A DNA stretch of 46,994 nucleotides from Bacteroidales bacterium (GTDB lineage: Bacteria; Bacteroidota; Bacteroidia; Bacteroidales; P3). Every line of letters starts with the position of its first letter. Position 1 is the first letter of the stretch. Under the pieces are notes generated by a model, which ran no database searches, was not told the DNA's origin, and saw nothing but the letters and a program-made list of their open reading frames with translations. A program made the position numbers and the translations under genes. The stretch is from assembly GCA_024400505.1 (NCBI GenBank), contig JAKSMP010000016.1, positions 1 through 46,994 of the forward strand, read 5' to 3'. Of this stretch, positions 26,340-35,320 are shown in pieces.

Positions 26340-26894
26340 ATGGAAGAGGCAGTCAACAACGGCAAAGACTATTGGTATGTGTTGCGTTGCTATCCGGGCA
26401 AGGAGAAAGCCTTGCAGGATGAAATGCGCAATATGTGGCAAGTTGAGACCTTTGTGCCCATGCAACACGAGCGCAAGCGCGATGCCCACGGACGATTCTG
26501 TTGGGTGTCCAAGTGTGCACTTACGGGCTATGTGTTTCTTCACACCACTCAACTGCTCTTCAAAGAGATGGAGAAATCTTCCCGCAAGTATTGGTTCATG
26601 AAACACAAGGTGGATGCATTGTGGAAACCCATCATAGTGCCCGACCGCGATATGGAGAGCTTTATCCGTGTCGCGGGTAGCAAGGAGGAGCGTGTGGCCT
26701 ATGTTGATCCCAACCAGTTGCGCTTCAAGAAAGGCGACCGGGTGCGTGTGGTGGCTGGCCCATTTGTGGGGGTGGAAGGCGAATTTTTGCAAATAGGCGG
26801 CAAGCACGAAAAGCGCGTTGTCATCCAATTGGCAGGATTGGTGGCTGTAGCCACTGCTGCCATTCCAGCATCGATGGTGGAAAAGATTGGGTGA
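26340..26894 (+). CDS. UpxY-like transcription antiterminator (NusG family)
   Basis: The 184-residue product has a NusG N-terminal domain (DYWYVLRCYPGKEKALQDEM) and a C-terminal KOW region (FKKGDRVRVVAGPFVGVEGE). In Bacteroides, UpxY proteins bind the leader of their own capsule operon and let RNA polymerase read through. I chose the ATG at 26340 because it gives the usual short start before the NGN domain; the frame is open to 26298. It stands near the head of the glycan genes with its own promoter. No upxZ-like antagonist gene is visible next to it. Confidence 0.9.
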   Translation: MEEAVNNGKDYWYVLRCYPGKEKALQDEMRNMWQVETFVPMQHERKRDAHGRFCWVSKCALTGYVFLHTTQLLFKEMEKSSRKYWFMKHKVDALWKPIIVPDRDMESFIRVAGSKEERVAYVDPNQLRFKKGDRVRVVAGPFVGVEGEFLQIGGKHEKRVVIQLAGLVAVATAAIPASMVEKIG

Positions 26895-26910
26895 TATATA
26901 TAAATATTAT

Positions 26911-26941
26911 TTTATTATTTCCTAGAAAAATTGTATCTTTG
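26911..26941 (+). promoter_or_regulatory. Candidate promoter of the glycan operon
   Basis: TTTA (26911-26914), 19 bases, then TATCTTTG (26934-26941). The -7 box is perfect and the -33 box has one mismatch. The transcript would start near 26948, inside the overlapping hairpins at 26942-26972. Confidence 0.65.
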
Positions 26942-26972
26942 CTATGCTTTAGCATAGGGAATCTTCCCTATG
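26942..26972 (+). promoter_or_regulatory. Two overlapping, mutually exclusive hairpins
   Basis: CTATGC-TTTA-GCATAG (26942-26957) overlaps CATAGGGAA-TC-TTCCCTATG (26953-26972); CATAG is shared by both stems, so only one can form. The position at the transcript start is suited to a regulatory leader or to a DNA-binding site. Confidence 0.6.
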
Positions 26973-27034
26973 GTTGTTTTGTATTTTGTTGACTGTGTGT
27001 TTGATACATCGCAGTCGATGTGTATGTGTTTTGC

Positions 27035-28147
27035 ATGAAAAAACTTGTGTATTCTTTTTTTATCTCTCTTTACCTGTGGTTTTGGGTGCGTCCTATGCAG
27101 GTGATAGAGTTGCTTCGCCGTCCTTGTTTTTATACTTCGCCCACCTATTATCCCGAATATCCGGAGAAGCTGCGCTCGCATTGGAGCCAGTTTTGGAATC
27201 AGATGGGTGAGATAATGCGTTATAGTCGCATCAACACGCTCTATTTCATGTGTGGCTACGATGTGATGACTCGCGCCGAGCAGCGTCGATACGTCCATTA
27301 CAACACTTTCATGCGTCGGCGTGTGGAATTGAACAAGTCCAATCAGCCACAGAATGTAGCCATTCTGCGTGACAAGCTGCAGTTTGCTCGTTTTGCTCAG
27401 CAATTGGGTGTGGCCACGCCCGAGATTGTCTATTATACCCAAGAAGGGCGTGTGCTCTCTTTCCCCGATGGAAAAGCTGTAGATGAACAGACTTTTATGT
27501 CCCATCCCGGCATGCGCCTATTTTGCAAACCGCTCGACGGCCAATGCGGCAAAGGCATTTTCGTATTGGAGATGCGTGAGGGCTCTCTTTATATTGGCGA
27601 GGAGGCTGTTACTTTTGCTCAAGTGCAGGAACGTTGCGCCGGAGGGTGTTACCTCATGCAGCGGTTTATCCAGCAGCACAATCAGATGGCTGCCTTGCAC
27701 CCCCAGTCAATCAACACCATCCGCTTGATTACCATCCGCAGCCTTCGCGATGGGCAGGTGCATATCCTCCCCTCCATCCTTCGTGTGGGCGCAGGCGATA
27801 GCGTGGTGGACAACACCACCCAAGGCGGTTTGGCAATAGGTATCCACCTGGATACAGGCATGCTCAAGCAGTATGGCTTCTATAAGCCTCAGTTTGGCAC
27901 CAAGGTAGAACAGCACCCTGACAGCCAAATCCGATTCTCGGAATTTCAGATTCCTTATTTCGAAGAAGTCAAACGCCAAGCCGTGCTGTTCCACAACAAC
28001 CTGACAGGCATTCATTCCATTGGGTGGGACATAGCCATAGGCCCCGAAGGCCCCATCTTTGTAGAGGGCAATGACAACTGGGAACTCACAGGCCCGCAAA
28101 CTTGCAATGGCGGTTTCCGTCAAATCTTTGAGGAATACTTCTTTTAG
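27035..28147 (+). CDS. Sugar-transfer-associated ATP-grasp protein, copy 1
   Basis: The 370-residue product matches the ATP-grasp family found in glycan loci (ATPgrasp_ST). Visible parts are an ATP-binding segment FCKPLDGQCGKGIFVLEM, HPQSINTIRLITIRSLRDGQ, DNTTQGGLAIGIHLDTG, and near the end SIGWDIAIGPEGPIFVEGND with the metal-binding acidic residues. ATP-grasp enzymes join a carboxylate to an amine or similar group; here the target is probably a sugar or glycan substituent. The ATG at 27035 gives a hydrophobic N-terminus (KLVYSFFISLYLWFW). Two relatives lie at 34230 and 35321. Confidence 0.88.
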   Translation: MKKLVYSFFISLYLWFWVRPMQVIELLRRPCFYTSPTYYPEYPEKLRSHWSQFWNQMGEIMRYSRINTLYFMCGYDVMTRAEQRRYVHYNTFMRRRVELNKSNQPQNVAILRDKLQFARFAQQLGVATPEIVYYTQEGRVLSFPDGKAVDEQTFMSHPGMRLFCKPLDGQCGKGIFVLEMREGSLYIGEEAVTFAQVQERCAGGCYLMQRFIQQHNQMAALHPQSINTIRLITIRSLRDGQVHILPSILRVGAGDSVVDNTTQGGLAIGIHLDTGMLKQYGFYKPQFGTKVEQHPDSQIRFSEFQIPYFEEVKRQAVLFHNNLTGIHSIGWDIAIGPEGPIFVEGNDNWELTGPQTCNGGFRQIFEEYFF

Positions 28148-28237
28148 TCTGACTTCTCGGTATAGCACTCATCCATGATGGTGGACATCACATTCGTCAT
28201 TAGGTATGAGTCTCAAATATAACTTTTAATTTGCAGT

Positions 28238-29266
28238 ATGACACCCAAGGTTAGTTTCGTAGTGGCTGTATATGGTGTAGAGTCATATATAGCGCAATGC
28301 GCTCAAACTCTGTTTGAGCAAACATTGGATGATATCGAAATCGTGTTTGTGGATGATGCCTCACCAGATAAGAGCGTTGAGATAATTGAGCATCTTCTGG
28401 AACAATACCCCAATAGGAGACACCAGGTAAAGATTGTCCATCATTCCAACAACAAAGGATTGCCCGAAGCCCGAAAAACGGGTGTGGGTGCTGCTAGTGG
28501 AGAATATTTGTTGCTGATAGATGGTGATGACTATGTAGAGCCCCAAATGGCAGAGCGAACCTATCAGTATGCTATTGAGCAAGGGGCCGATATGGTGCTG
28601 TATGATTATTATTTTAATATCGGCGAGCAGGATCTCTACACTAGAGGTCGTTGGAAGGATGGTAACGCCGATAGTGATCAACTCCGAATCGACACTTTGA
28701 ACAGATATTGTGTTCCCTGCGTTTGGAGTAGGCTATATAAGAGGGCTTTGTTTTTGAACGATTTTGCTTGGCCCAAGTGTGCTATGACCGAAGATGTTGT
28801 ACTCACCTCGGCATTGACATTAGCGTCCAAGAAGTTTGTGTATCTGCCCGAAGCGTTCTATCATTATAGGTCCATACCCAACTCTATCTCTCATTCAGCT
28901 GGAAAAGCAAAAGATGTGGCCCGTTTTGAGCAAAGTTGTACCAATCTAGAGACATTATTGCACAATATGCGATTGTACAATATGGAAGCTGCTTGTGAGC
29001 GTGGCATTGTTTTCACCAAGATGTGTGCCAAGAATTACCTGCTGCAGTATTCTCATAAATTGAAATATCGCAAGTTGTGGTTCAGCACTTATCCCGAAAC
29101 AGTCAAACTGATGTGGCAAGGCAGCGACACAATCCATACCACTTGGCGAGAACGATTGTGGATTGTGGTGATATGGCTGGGATTGTTTCCTACTATGAAA
29201 AGGCTAATGATTAATAAGCGGTTTAGACCCAATTTGCTGTGGTTGGGAGATTTGCTAAGGAAATAG
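28238..29266 (+). CDS. GT2 glycosyltransferase, type A, copy 1
   Basis: The 342-residue product has a GT-A fold: KVSFVVAVYGVESYIAQCAQ, FVDDASPDKSVEIIEHLL, and LLIDGDDYVEPQMAER with the DxD. The acceptor part continues with YLPEAFYHYRSIPNS and a conserved tail RGIVFTKMCAKNYLLQYSHK. It has a close relative at 30286, with a type-B gene between them, showing that an A-B gene pair was duplicated. The 90-base gap upstream has no obvious promoter. It probably transfers one sugar in the repeat unit; the donor is unknown. Confidence 0.92.
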   Translation: MTPKVSFVVAVYGVESYIAQCAQTLFEQTLDDIEIVFVDDASPDKSVEIIEHLLEQYPNRRHQVKIVHHSNNKGLPEARKTGVGAASGEYLLLIDGDDYVEPQMAERTYQYAIEQGADMVLYDYYFNIGEQDLYTRGRWKDGNADSDQLRIDTLNRYCVPCVWSRLYKRALFLNDFAWPKCAMTEDVVLTSALTLASKKFVYLPEAFYHYRSIPNSISHSAGKAKDVARFEQSCTNLETLLHNMRLYNMEAACERGIVFTKMCAKNYLLQYSHKLKYRKLWFSTYPETVKLMWQGSDTIHTTWRERLWIVVIWLGLFPTMKRLMINKRFRPNLLWLGDLLRK

Positions 29267-29273
29267 TTGTATT

Positions 29274-30278
29274 ATGATTCCTAAAATTAGTTTTATCGTT
29301 GCCGTTTATAAAGTGGCGGACTATATAGAGGAATGCATGCGCAGCCTCTGCCGCCAGACACTGCGCGATATTGAGATTGTGGCAGTAGATGACTGCTCAC
29401 CGGATGACTGCATGGATAAGCTGAAGTCTGTGGTGGATGAGTTTCCCGAAAGGAAAGATCAGGTGAAACTGATTCGTCATACCCGCAATATGGGCTTGCC
29501 CTTTGCTCGAAGAGATGGATTTGCTGCAGCAACAGGTGAGTATGTGATATTCGTAGATGGCGACGACTATGTGGATGAGCGCATGGCGGAACTGATGTAT
29601 GAGAAGGCCATTCAGACTGGGGCTGATCAAGTGGTGTGCGACTTTTACAAGGATTACGGCGAGAGCAAACTACAAGGAACCATCGTGAAAGGCGAGATAG
29701 GGGAGAAGGGGAAAAGAATTGATGATGCTATTCTGGATTGCCAATCGGCACCTTATGTATGGCTTAAAGCCATTCGCAGAGATTTGTTTTTCGACCACAT
29801 ATTTATGTGGCCTACCCAAGGAATGGGTGAGGATACGGTGATCAGTTCCCAAGTATCATACTATTCAAGACTTACCGCTCATTTGCCTATTCCGCTTTAT
29901 TTCTATCGTCAGTCAAACAATTCCTTTTGCCGCACCAAGTCGAAGGATTGGGCTATGGTACAATACCATCAATTCCGTGAGAATGTGTTGACATACCTCT
30001 ACTTTTTGGAAAGAGAGGGTATCTTGAATAAGTATAGACATGGTGTTGTCACCAAAAAGTACTATACCAAGATTTTTCTGTTCCCATATCTTGACAGTAA
30101 AGAGATGCGCAAGCTGTGGTTGAATACGTTCCCCGAAATCAACCTCAAACTCATATTTGGCTGCAGTTATTACCATCCCACAGTCAAGGAGCGTATGAGA
30201 ACCTTGACGCTTTGTTTGCATATTTATCCTATCGTCAAATGGTTGGATACCATCATTGGCAACAACCGAAAAAAATAG
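29274..30278 (+). CDS. GT2 glycosyltransferase, type B, copy 1
   Basis: The 334-residue product starts KISFIVAVYKVADYIEECMR and has VDDCSPDDCMDKLK and FVDGDDYVDERMAE. The acceptor part includes IFMWPTQGMGEDTVISSQVS and PIPLYFYRQSNNS. It begins 7 bases after the type-A stop. The type-B gene at 31330 is its duplicate; the final third is almost identical in DNA while the first third differs at many silent sites. Both B enzymes likely handle similar donors, perhaps with different acceptors. Confidence 0.92.
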   Translation: MIPKISFIVAVYKVADYIEECMRSLCRQTLRDIEIVAVDDCSPDDCMDKLKSVVDEFPERKDQVKLIRHTRNMGLPFARRDGFAAATGEYVIFVDGDDYVDERMAELMYEKAIQTGADQVVCDFYKDYGESKLQGTIVKGEIGEKGKRIDDAILDCQSAPYVWLKAIRRDLFFDHIFMWPTQGMGEDTVISSQVSYYSRLTAHLPIPLYFYRQSNNSFCRTKSKDWAMVQYHQFRENVLTYLYFLEREGILNKYRHGVVTKKYYTKIFLFPYLDSKEMRKLWLNTFPEINLKLIFGCSYYHPTVKERMRTLTLCLHIYPIVKWLDTIIGNNRKK

Positions 30279-30285
30279 TATTGTT

Positions 30286-31314
30286 ATGACGCCCAAGGTG
30301 AGTTTTGTAGTGGCGGTGCATGGTGTGGAACCCTATATAGCACAGTGTGCTCAATCCATTTTTGAGCAGACAATGACTGATATTGAGATTGTATTTGTGG
30401 ATGATGCCTCGCCAGATAAGAGCGTTGAGATAATAGAACAACTTCTGGAACAGTACCCCAACAGAAAGCGGCAGGTAAAGATTGTTCGTCATCCATCCAA
30501 TCTTGGGGCACCTATGGCTCGGCAAAATGGTGTAAAGGCTGCCAGTGGTGAGTATCTGTTCTTGATGGATGGTGATGACTATGTGGATGTCGGATTTGCA
30601 GAACGGTCTTACCAGTATGCCATTGAGCAAGGGGCAGATTTGGTGTTGCTCGACTGCAATAATGATATAGATGGCGAAATAACAAGAACTGAAACTTGCT
30701 GGTGCGCTGACAAAACAGATAGCGCTCAACTTAGGCTAGGCACATTAAACCGCATGTGTGTGCCCTGCCTTTGGTGCCGCCTTTTCCGAAAGGATTTGTT
30801 CTCGCATGATTTTGCATGGCCAAAGTTCCACATGATGGATGATGTTACGCTCACGTTTGCGCTCACATTGGTGTCTAAGCAAATGGTGTATCTGCCCGAA
30901 GCCTTTTACTACTATAGGTTCAGTCCCACCTCTATTTGCCATGCGGCTGGAGAAGAAAAAGATTTGCTCCGTTTTGAGCAGAGCTGTGCCAATACGGATA
31001 TAATATTGCAGAACATACGATTGTATAATATGGAGTCTGCTTGCGAGCGTGGCATTGTATTCACCAAGATGTGTGCGAAGAATTACCTGTTGATGCATAC
31101 TAATAAATTGAAATATCGCAGAATGTGGTTTCGCACTTACCCCGAGACGGTAAGCTTGATGTGGCACGGCAATGACACCATCCAAACTACTTGGAAAGAG
31201 CGTTTGTGGTTGGTGGTGATATGGCTTGGGTTGTTCCCTGGGCTGAAATGGTTGATGCTCAACAGGCGATTCAGAGTCAATTATGTGTGGAGGGGCGATT
31301 TGTTTAGAAAATAA
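30286..31314 (+). CDS. GT2 glycosyltransferase, type A, copy 2
   Basis: The start at 30286 (MTPKVSFVVAVHGVEPYIAQ) mirrors copy 1; the longer frame would overlap the previous gene. The product has 342 residues with FVDDASPDKSVEIIEQLLEQ and FLMDGDDYVDVGFAER. Its C-terminal half, from YLPEAFYYYRFSPTS onward, matches copy 1 closely, while the middle (residues about 120-160, where the sugar-nucleotide side and loop lie) is diverged. That pattern suggests the copies now use different substrates. It starts 7 bases after the type-B stop. Confidence 0.92.
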   Translation: MTPKVSFVVAVHGVEPYIAQCAQSIFEQTMTDIEIVFVDDASPDKSVEIIEQLLEQYPNRKRQVKIVRHPSNLGAPMARQNGVKAASGEYLFLMDGDDYVDVGFAERSYQYAIEQGADLVLLDCNNDIDGEITRTETCWCADKTDSAQLRLGTLNRMCVPCLWCRLFRKDLFSHDFAWPKFHMMDDVTLTFALTLVSKQMVYLPEAFYYYRFSPTSICHAAGEEKDLLRFEQSCANTDIILQNIRLYNMESACERGIVFTKMCAKNYLLMHTNKLKYRRMWFRTYPETVSLMWHGNDTIQTTWKERLWLVVIWLGLFPGLKWLMLNRRFRVNYVWRGDLFRK

Positions 31315-31329
31315 TATTTATCATTTATA

Positions 31330-32319
31330 ATGACACCCAAAATAAGTTTTATTGTTGCTGTTTATAAGGTGGCTGACTATATTGAGGATTGCATACGCAG
31401 CCTTTGCAGTCAGACCTTGCATGATATAGAAATTGTGGCCGTGGATGATTGCTCTCCGGATGACTGCATGGATAAAATGAAGGCTGTGGTTAATGAGTTT
31501 CCCGAAAGGAAAGAGCAGGTGAAATTGCTCCGCCATGCCCGCAATATGGGCATACCCTTCACCCGTCGAGATGGTCTGGCTGCTGCCAGTGGAGAATATG
31601 TGATATTTATTGATGGCGACGACTATGTGGATGTACGCATGGCAGAATTGATGTATGAGAAAGCCATGCAGACAGGGGCCGATCAAGTGGTGTGCGACTT
31701 TTACAAGGACTACGGCGACTGGAAACAACAAGGTTCCATCGTGAACGGTGAGATAGGGGAGAGAGGGAAAAGAATTGATGATGATATCTTGGATTGCCGA
31801 TCAGTACCTTATGCCGTGATTAAGGCCGTCCGTAGGGATTTGTTTTTCGATCATATCTTCATGTGGCCTACCCAAGGAATGGGCGACGATACGGTGATTA
31901 GTTCCCAAATATCATACTATTCAAGGCTTACAGCTCATCTGCCTATCCCGCTTTATTACTATCGTCAGTCGCACAATTCCATTAGTCGCACCAAGTCGCA
32001 GGAATGGGCCGTGATGCAATGTCGCCAATTCCATGAGAACGTGTTGACATACCTTTACTTTTTGGAAAGAGAAGGTATCTTGAATAAGTATAGACATGGT
32101 GTTGTCACCAAAAAGTACTACACCAAGATTTTTCTGTTCCCATATCTCGACAGTAGGGAGATGCGCAAGATGTGGTTGAATACGTTCCCCGAAATCAACC
32201 ATGTACTCATATTTGGGAGTGGCTATTTCCACCCCTCAGTCAAAGACCGTATGCGTGCATTGGCACTGTGCCTGCATATCTTCCCAATTGTTAAGCGATT
32301 GAGTACCATCGGTAAATAA
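31330..32319 (+). CDS. GT2 glycosyltransferase, type B, copy 2
   Basis: The 329-residue product starts KISFIVAVYKVADYIEDCIR, and has FIDGDDYVDVRMAELMYEKA and IFMWPTQGMGDDTVISSQIS. It is the duplicate of the gene at 29274. From about 32030 to 32200 the DNA is almost identical to 29985-30155. The second A-B pair thus spans about 30286-32319 and the first about 28238-30278. It starts 15 bases after the previous stop. Confidence 0.92.
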   Translation: MTPKISFIVAVYKVADYIEDCIRSLCSQTLHDIEIVAVDDCSPDDCMDKMKAVVNEFPERKEQVKLLRHARNMGIPFTRRDGLAAASGEYVIFIDGDDYVDVRMAELMYEKAMQTGADQVVCDFYKDYGDWKQQGSIVNGEIGERGKRIDDDILDCRSVPYAVIKAVRRDLFFDHIFMWPTQGMGDDTVISSQISYYSRLTAHLPIPLYYYRQSHNSISRTKSQEWAVMQCRQFHENVLTYLYFLEREGILNKYRHGVVTKKYYTKIFLFPYLDSREMRKMWLNTFPEINHVLIFGSGYFHPSVKDRMRALALCLHIFPIVKRLSTIGK

Positions 32320-32328
32320 TAGTATGAT

Positions 32329-33336
32329 ATGACACCCAAGGTTAGCTTTTTAGTGGCAGTATATAATGTGGCGGATTATATAGAAAAATGTGCCCGCTCT
32401 TTGTTTGAGCAAACGCTAGAAGATATAGAGATTGTCTTTTGCGATGATGCTTCTACCGACCAGAGTTTGGAACTGATAAAGAGAACTTTGGAGGATTACC
32501 CTTCTCGGCAGCAGCAGGTAAAGTTCATGTGCCACGAGTAAAACTTAGGCTTGGCTCAGAATAGGTGGACTGGTGTCAAAGCCGCACAAGGCGAATATAT
32601 ATTGTTTGTAGATGGTGACGACTTTGTGGATGTAGAGATGGGTGAAACCCTATACGCTAAGGCTGTTGCCGAGCAGGCTGATATAGTTGTTTGTGACAGC
32701 GTCAAGGAAACTCCCAATGGTAGCATTCTTCTAAAAATGTCAACGAATAATGTAAATCAACGTGATTTGTTGCTGAATAGAGGCTGCCGTCATAATGTTT
32801 GGAATAGATTGTTCCGCAGGACGTTGCTGGATAATTCACATCTGGTGTGGCCTAAGTGCAACATGGCTGAGGATATGGTGGTGAGTATAGTGTTAACGGC
32901 ATTAGCACAGAAAGTGATTTATCTGCCAGAGCCATTGTATCATTATAATTTCAATCCCAATTCGCTTATGAATCAGAATCGATGTTACCCTCATTATTTG
33001 CAGCAATTGGAGAACACGAAGATTCTGCTCGATTTCTGGGAGGAAATGAGACTGTGTGAGCAATATGAGCGTGGTTATATAATCACAAAGACTAACGTGA
33101 AAAATGCCCTGCTGACCATTACCGACAAGCTGAAATATCGGAAACTGTGGTATTCCACCTATCCCGAAGTGAATAAGCTTATGTTCTGGGGAAGCAAAGA
33201 CCATCCCTCTTCGTATCGAAACAAGATTTGGTTTATCGCAATAATGTTGGGACTGTATCCCAAGTTTCGCAGAATCTTATTTTCCAAACGTTTGCGCCCA
33301 TCGGAAGAGTGGCGAGCAGACATTTCATTAAAATAA
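32329..33336 (+). pseudogene. GT2 glycosyltransferase interrupted by an in-frame stop
   Basis: The frame opens at 32329 (KVSFLVAVYNVADYIEKCAR) and meets a TAA at 32539-32541, after CHE. It then continues without frameshift as NLGLAQNRWTGVKAAQGEYI and FVDGDDFVDVEMGE, ending at 33336. In the intact paralogues the position holds a residue just before the NxGLP/NLGxP motif, so one base change (for example AAA or GAA to TAA) explains the stop. A truncated product would lack the DxD site and be inactive. Reinitiation at 32551 (ATG) is possible but would lose the nucleotide-binding half. A sequencing error cannot be excluded. Confidence 0.85.
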
Positions 33337-33344
33337 AAAATGCT

Positions 33345-34172
33345 ATGGGTAGTTTGAAATCCTTTTTGAAGGTGTTTATCAAGGGGTATGATCAGTACAA
33401 GAAGTTGGGTGGCATAGCTCATTTCTCCATTGCGCAAGTGAGCCATGGCAGTATTTTGGCTGGCAAAAAGATCATTGTCACAGGTGGCAGCGAGGGTATC
33501 GGCTTGGCGATAGCCCGCAAGTTCCTTTCAGAAGGAGCGCAGGTGCTTATCGTTGGCCGGAATGCTGAAAAATTGAATCGTGCTAAGAACGAACTAGCAA
33601 GTGGTCAACTGTACCTTATGCAGTGGGATGTTTCCGACTTCGGTTCTCTCAATGCCAAGTTCCAAGAATCCGTTGCACAATTAGGTGGCCTTGATTTGCT
33701 GGTGAACAATGCAGCCTATTTTCCCTCTACGTTGGATGAGACTGACTGGGACAAGACTATCAGTACCAATATGAAGGCCCCCTATTTCCTCTGCCAGGCT
33801 GCGGTAGATTATTATTTGGAGCACAACCAGGGTAGATGTAGCAAGATTATCAATATATCTTCTCTCAATTCGGTTCAAAGCTATGTGCATCCTTATTTTG
33901 TTGCCAAGAGTGGTGTGAATGCTATCACACGAGGGTTTGCCAAAAAATATGCCGAACGCAACATTGTGGTGAATGGCATTGCCCCAGGGCATTGTGCATC
34001 TGCTGTCAACTATCAGGATGTGTCACAGAATGCTTACTATAGGAATGCCCTCAACAAAAGGATTATCACTCCTGAAGAGGTTGCTGAGCTGGCCTGTTTC
34101 TTGGCTAGTGATGCGTCCAATGGCATTGTTGGCCAGACTATCTTCTGTGACGGAGGTACATCGTTATTATAA
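33345..34172 (+). CDS. Short-chain dehydrogenase/reductase
   Basis: The ATG at 33345 follows the preceding stop by 8 bases; product 275 residues. The SDR motifs are present: TGGSEGIG for cofactor binding (46-53), NNAAY, the catalytic Ser in INISSLNSVQS, and YFVAKSG as YxxxK. The C-terminus FCDGGTSLL is typical of FabG-like members. A 40-residue helix-prone extension precedes the Rossmann fold (SLKSFLKVFIKGYDQYKKLG), which classical SDRs lack. In this locus it probably oxidises or reduces a sugar or a lipid precursor. Confidence 0.93.
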   Translation: MGSLKSFLKVFIKGYDQYKKLGGIAHFSIAQVSHGSILAGKKIIVTGGSEGIGLAIARKFLSEGAQVLIVGRNAEKLNRAKNELASGQLYLMQWDVSDFGSLNAKFQESVAQLGGLDLLVNNAAYFPSTLDETDWDKTISTNMKAPYFLCQAAVDYYLEHNQGRCSKIINISSLNSVQSYVHPYFVAKSGVNAITRGFAKKYAERNIVVNGIAPGHCASAVNYQDVSQNAYYRNALNKRIITPEEVAELACFLASDASNGIVGQTIFCDGGTSLL

Positions 34173-34229
34173 TTATACCATTTATTTATATAAGGAATAT
34201 CTTTTGTTATCCCCAATAATTGTTTGCTC

Positions 34230-35282
34230 ATGAATGCTGTTTTGCGTCGAATGCAATCTACTGCTATGTATCGCTTCTGTTCCATCTGTATGCATACCCA
34301 TAAGGTGAAGCAGGCTATTAATGACAACCGGCCCAATTTGTCAACATTTGATGCCCTTGTACTGATGATAAAAGTGATATGGGTTTATTCTGTAAGGAAT
34401 TGGCGACCTGAAGAATATTTTGAAAACGATTATGAGCACATGAGCAAATCGGATTTGAAAGATTTTGTTCCTGTGAACGAATATTTCGCTTTCCGAGATG
34501 GTTTTATTCGACCCGAAGCGTGTGCCATCACCGAGGATAAGTGGAAGAGTTATCAGTACTTTCAAGATTATTACAAACGACTGGCATTTAAGATACCTTC
34601 AAAGGCTGAATTGGATGAGTCTGCTACGATGGCAGATCTCCAATCTTTCTTCAATCTGTGCGGAGGCAAGTCTCATGATTTTATTATCAAGCCCTTGGCT
34701 CTCGATTCGGGCATAGGTGTTAGGAAGCTAAGGATTGAAGCAGGTTTCGGCAAAGATTTCTTGCTGTCGTTGGTTGAGGAATATCCCGATGGCGCCATTG
34801 TTGAGGAATTGATAAATCAAGCCGAGGCATTTGCTAAATTTCATCCTCAGTCGGTCAATACTTTAAGGATTAATACGATTCGCACCGACAACGAGGTGCA
34901 TATCTTTCTTCCGTTCTTGCGTATTGGCCGTAGTGGCAGGATTATTGACAACACACATAATGGTGGTATGTTGGCCCCGATTGATGCAGCGACGGGCACC
35001 TTCTGCGCCGCCATGGACATGAAAAATAATGTTTATCCATCTCACCCCGACACCCATTGTCAGATTGAAGGGACTCAAGTCCCCCTGTGGGATGAAGCCC
35101 AACGCCTGGCTATAGAATTGGCCGAGAAATTTCCCTACACTCGCCTGGTGGGATGGGATTTTGCACTAACTGATGATGGCTTTTCGGTTGTGGAAGTCAA
35201 CTCTTATCCGGGCATCCCTTTGGTGAAAAGACATTTCAGGGAAGAGTTTGAATGGATGAAGCGCCAAAGTTATTCGGACTAA
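34230..35282 (+). CDS. Sugar-transfer-associated ATP-grasp protein, copy 2
   Basis: I use the ATG at 34230 (350 residues) rather than a TTG two codons upstream. Motifs include the ATP loop FIIKPLALDSGIGVRKLRIE, FHPQSVNTLRINTIRTDNEV, IDNTHNGGMLAPIDAATGTF, and LVGWDFALTDDGFSVVEVNS with the Mg-binding acidic and Asn residues near the end. It is closely related to the next gene and more distantly to the one at 27035. The N-terminal segment YRFCSICMHTHKVKQAI is shared only with the next gene. Confidence 0.88.
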   Translation: MNAVLRRMQSTAMYRFCSICMHTHKVKQAINDNRPNLSTFDALVLMIKVIWVYSVRNWRPEEYFENDYEHMSKSDLKDFVPVNEYFAFRDGFIRPEACAITEDKWKSYQYFQDYYKRLAFKIPSKAELDESATMADLQSFFNLCGGKSHDFIIKPLALDSGIGVRKLRIEAGFGKDFLLSLVEEYPDGAIVEELINQAEAFAKFHPQSVNTLRINTIRTDNEVHIFLPFLRIGRSGRIIDNTHNGGMLAPIDAATGTFCAAMDMKNNVYPSHPDTHCQIEGTQVPLWDEAQRLAIELAEKFPYTRLVGWDFALTDDGFSVVEVNSYPGIPLVKRHFREEFEWMKRQSYSD

Positions 35283-35320
35283 TAATTATAATGATCTTAT
35301 ATTAATAAGCGTACCCGATA

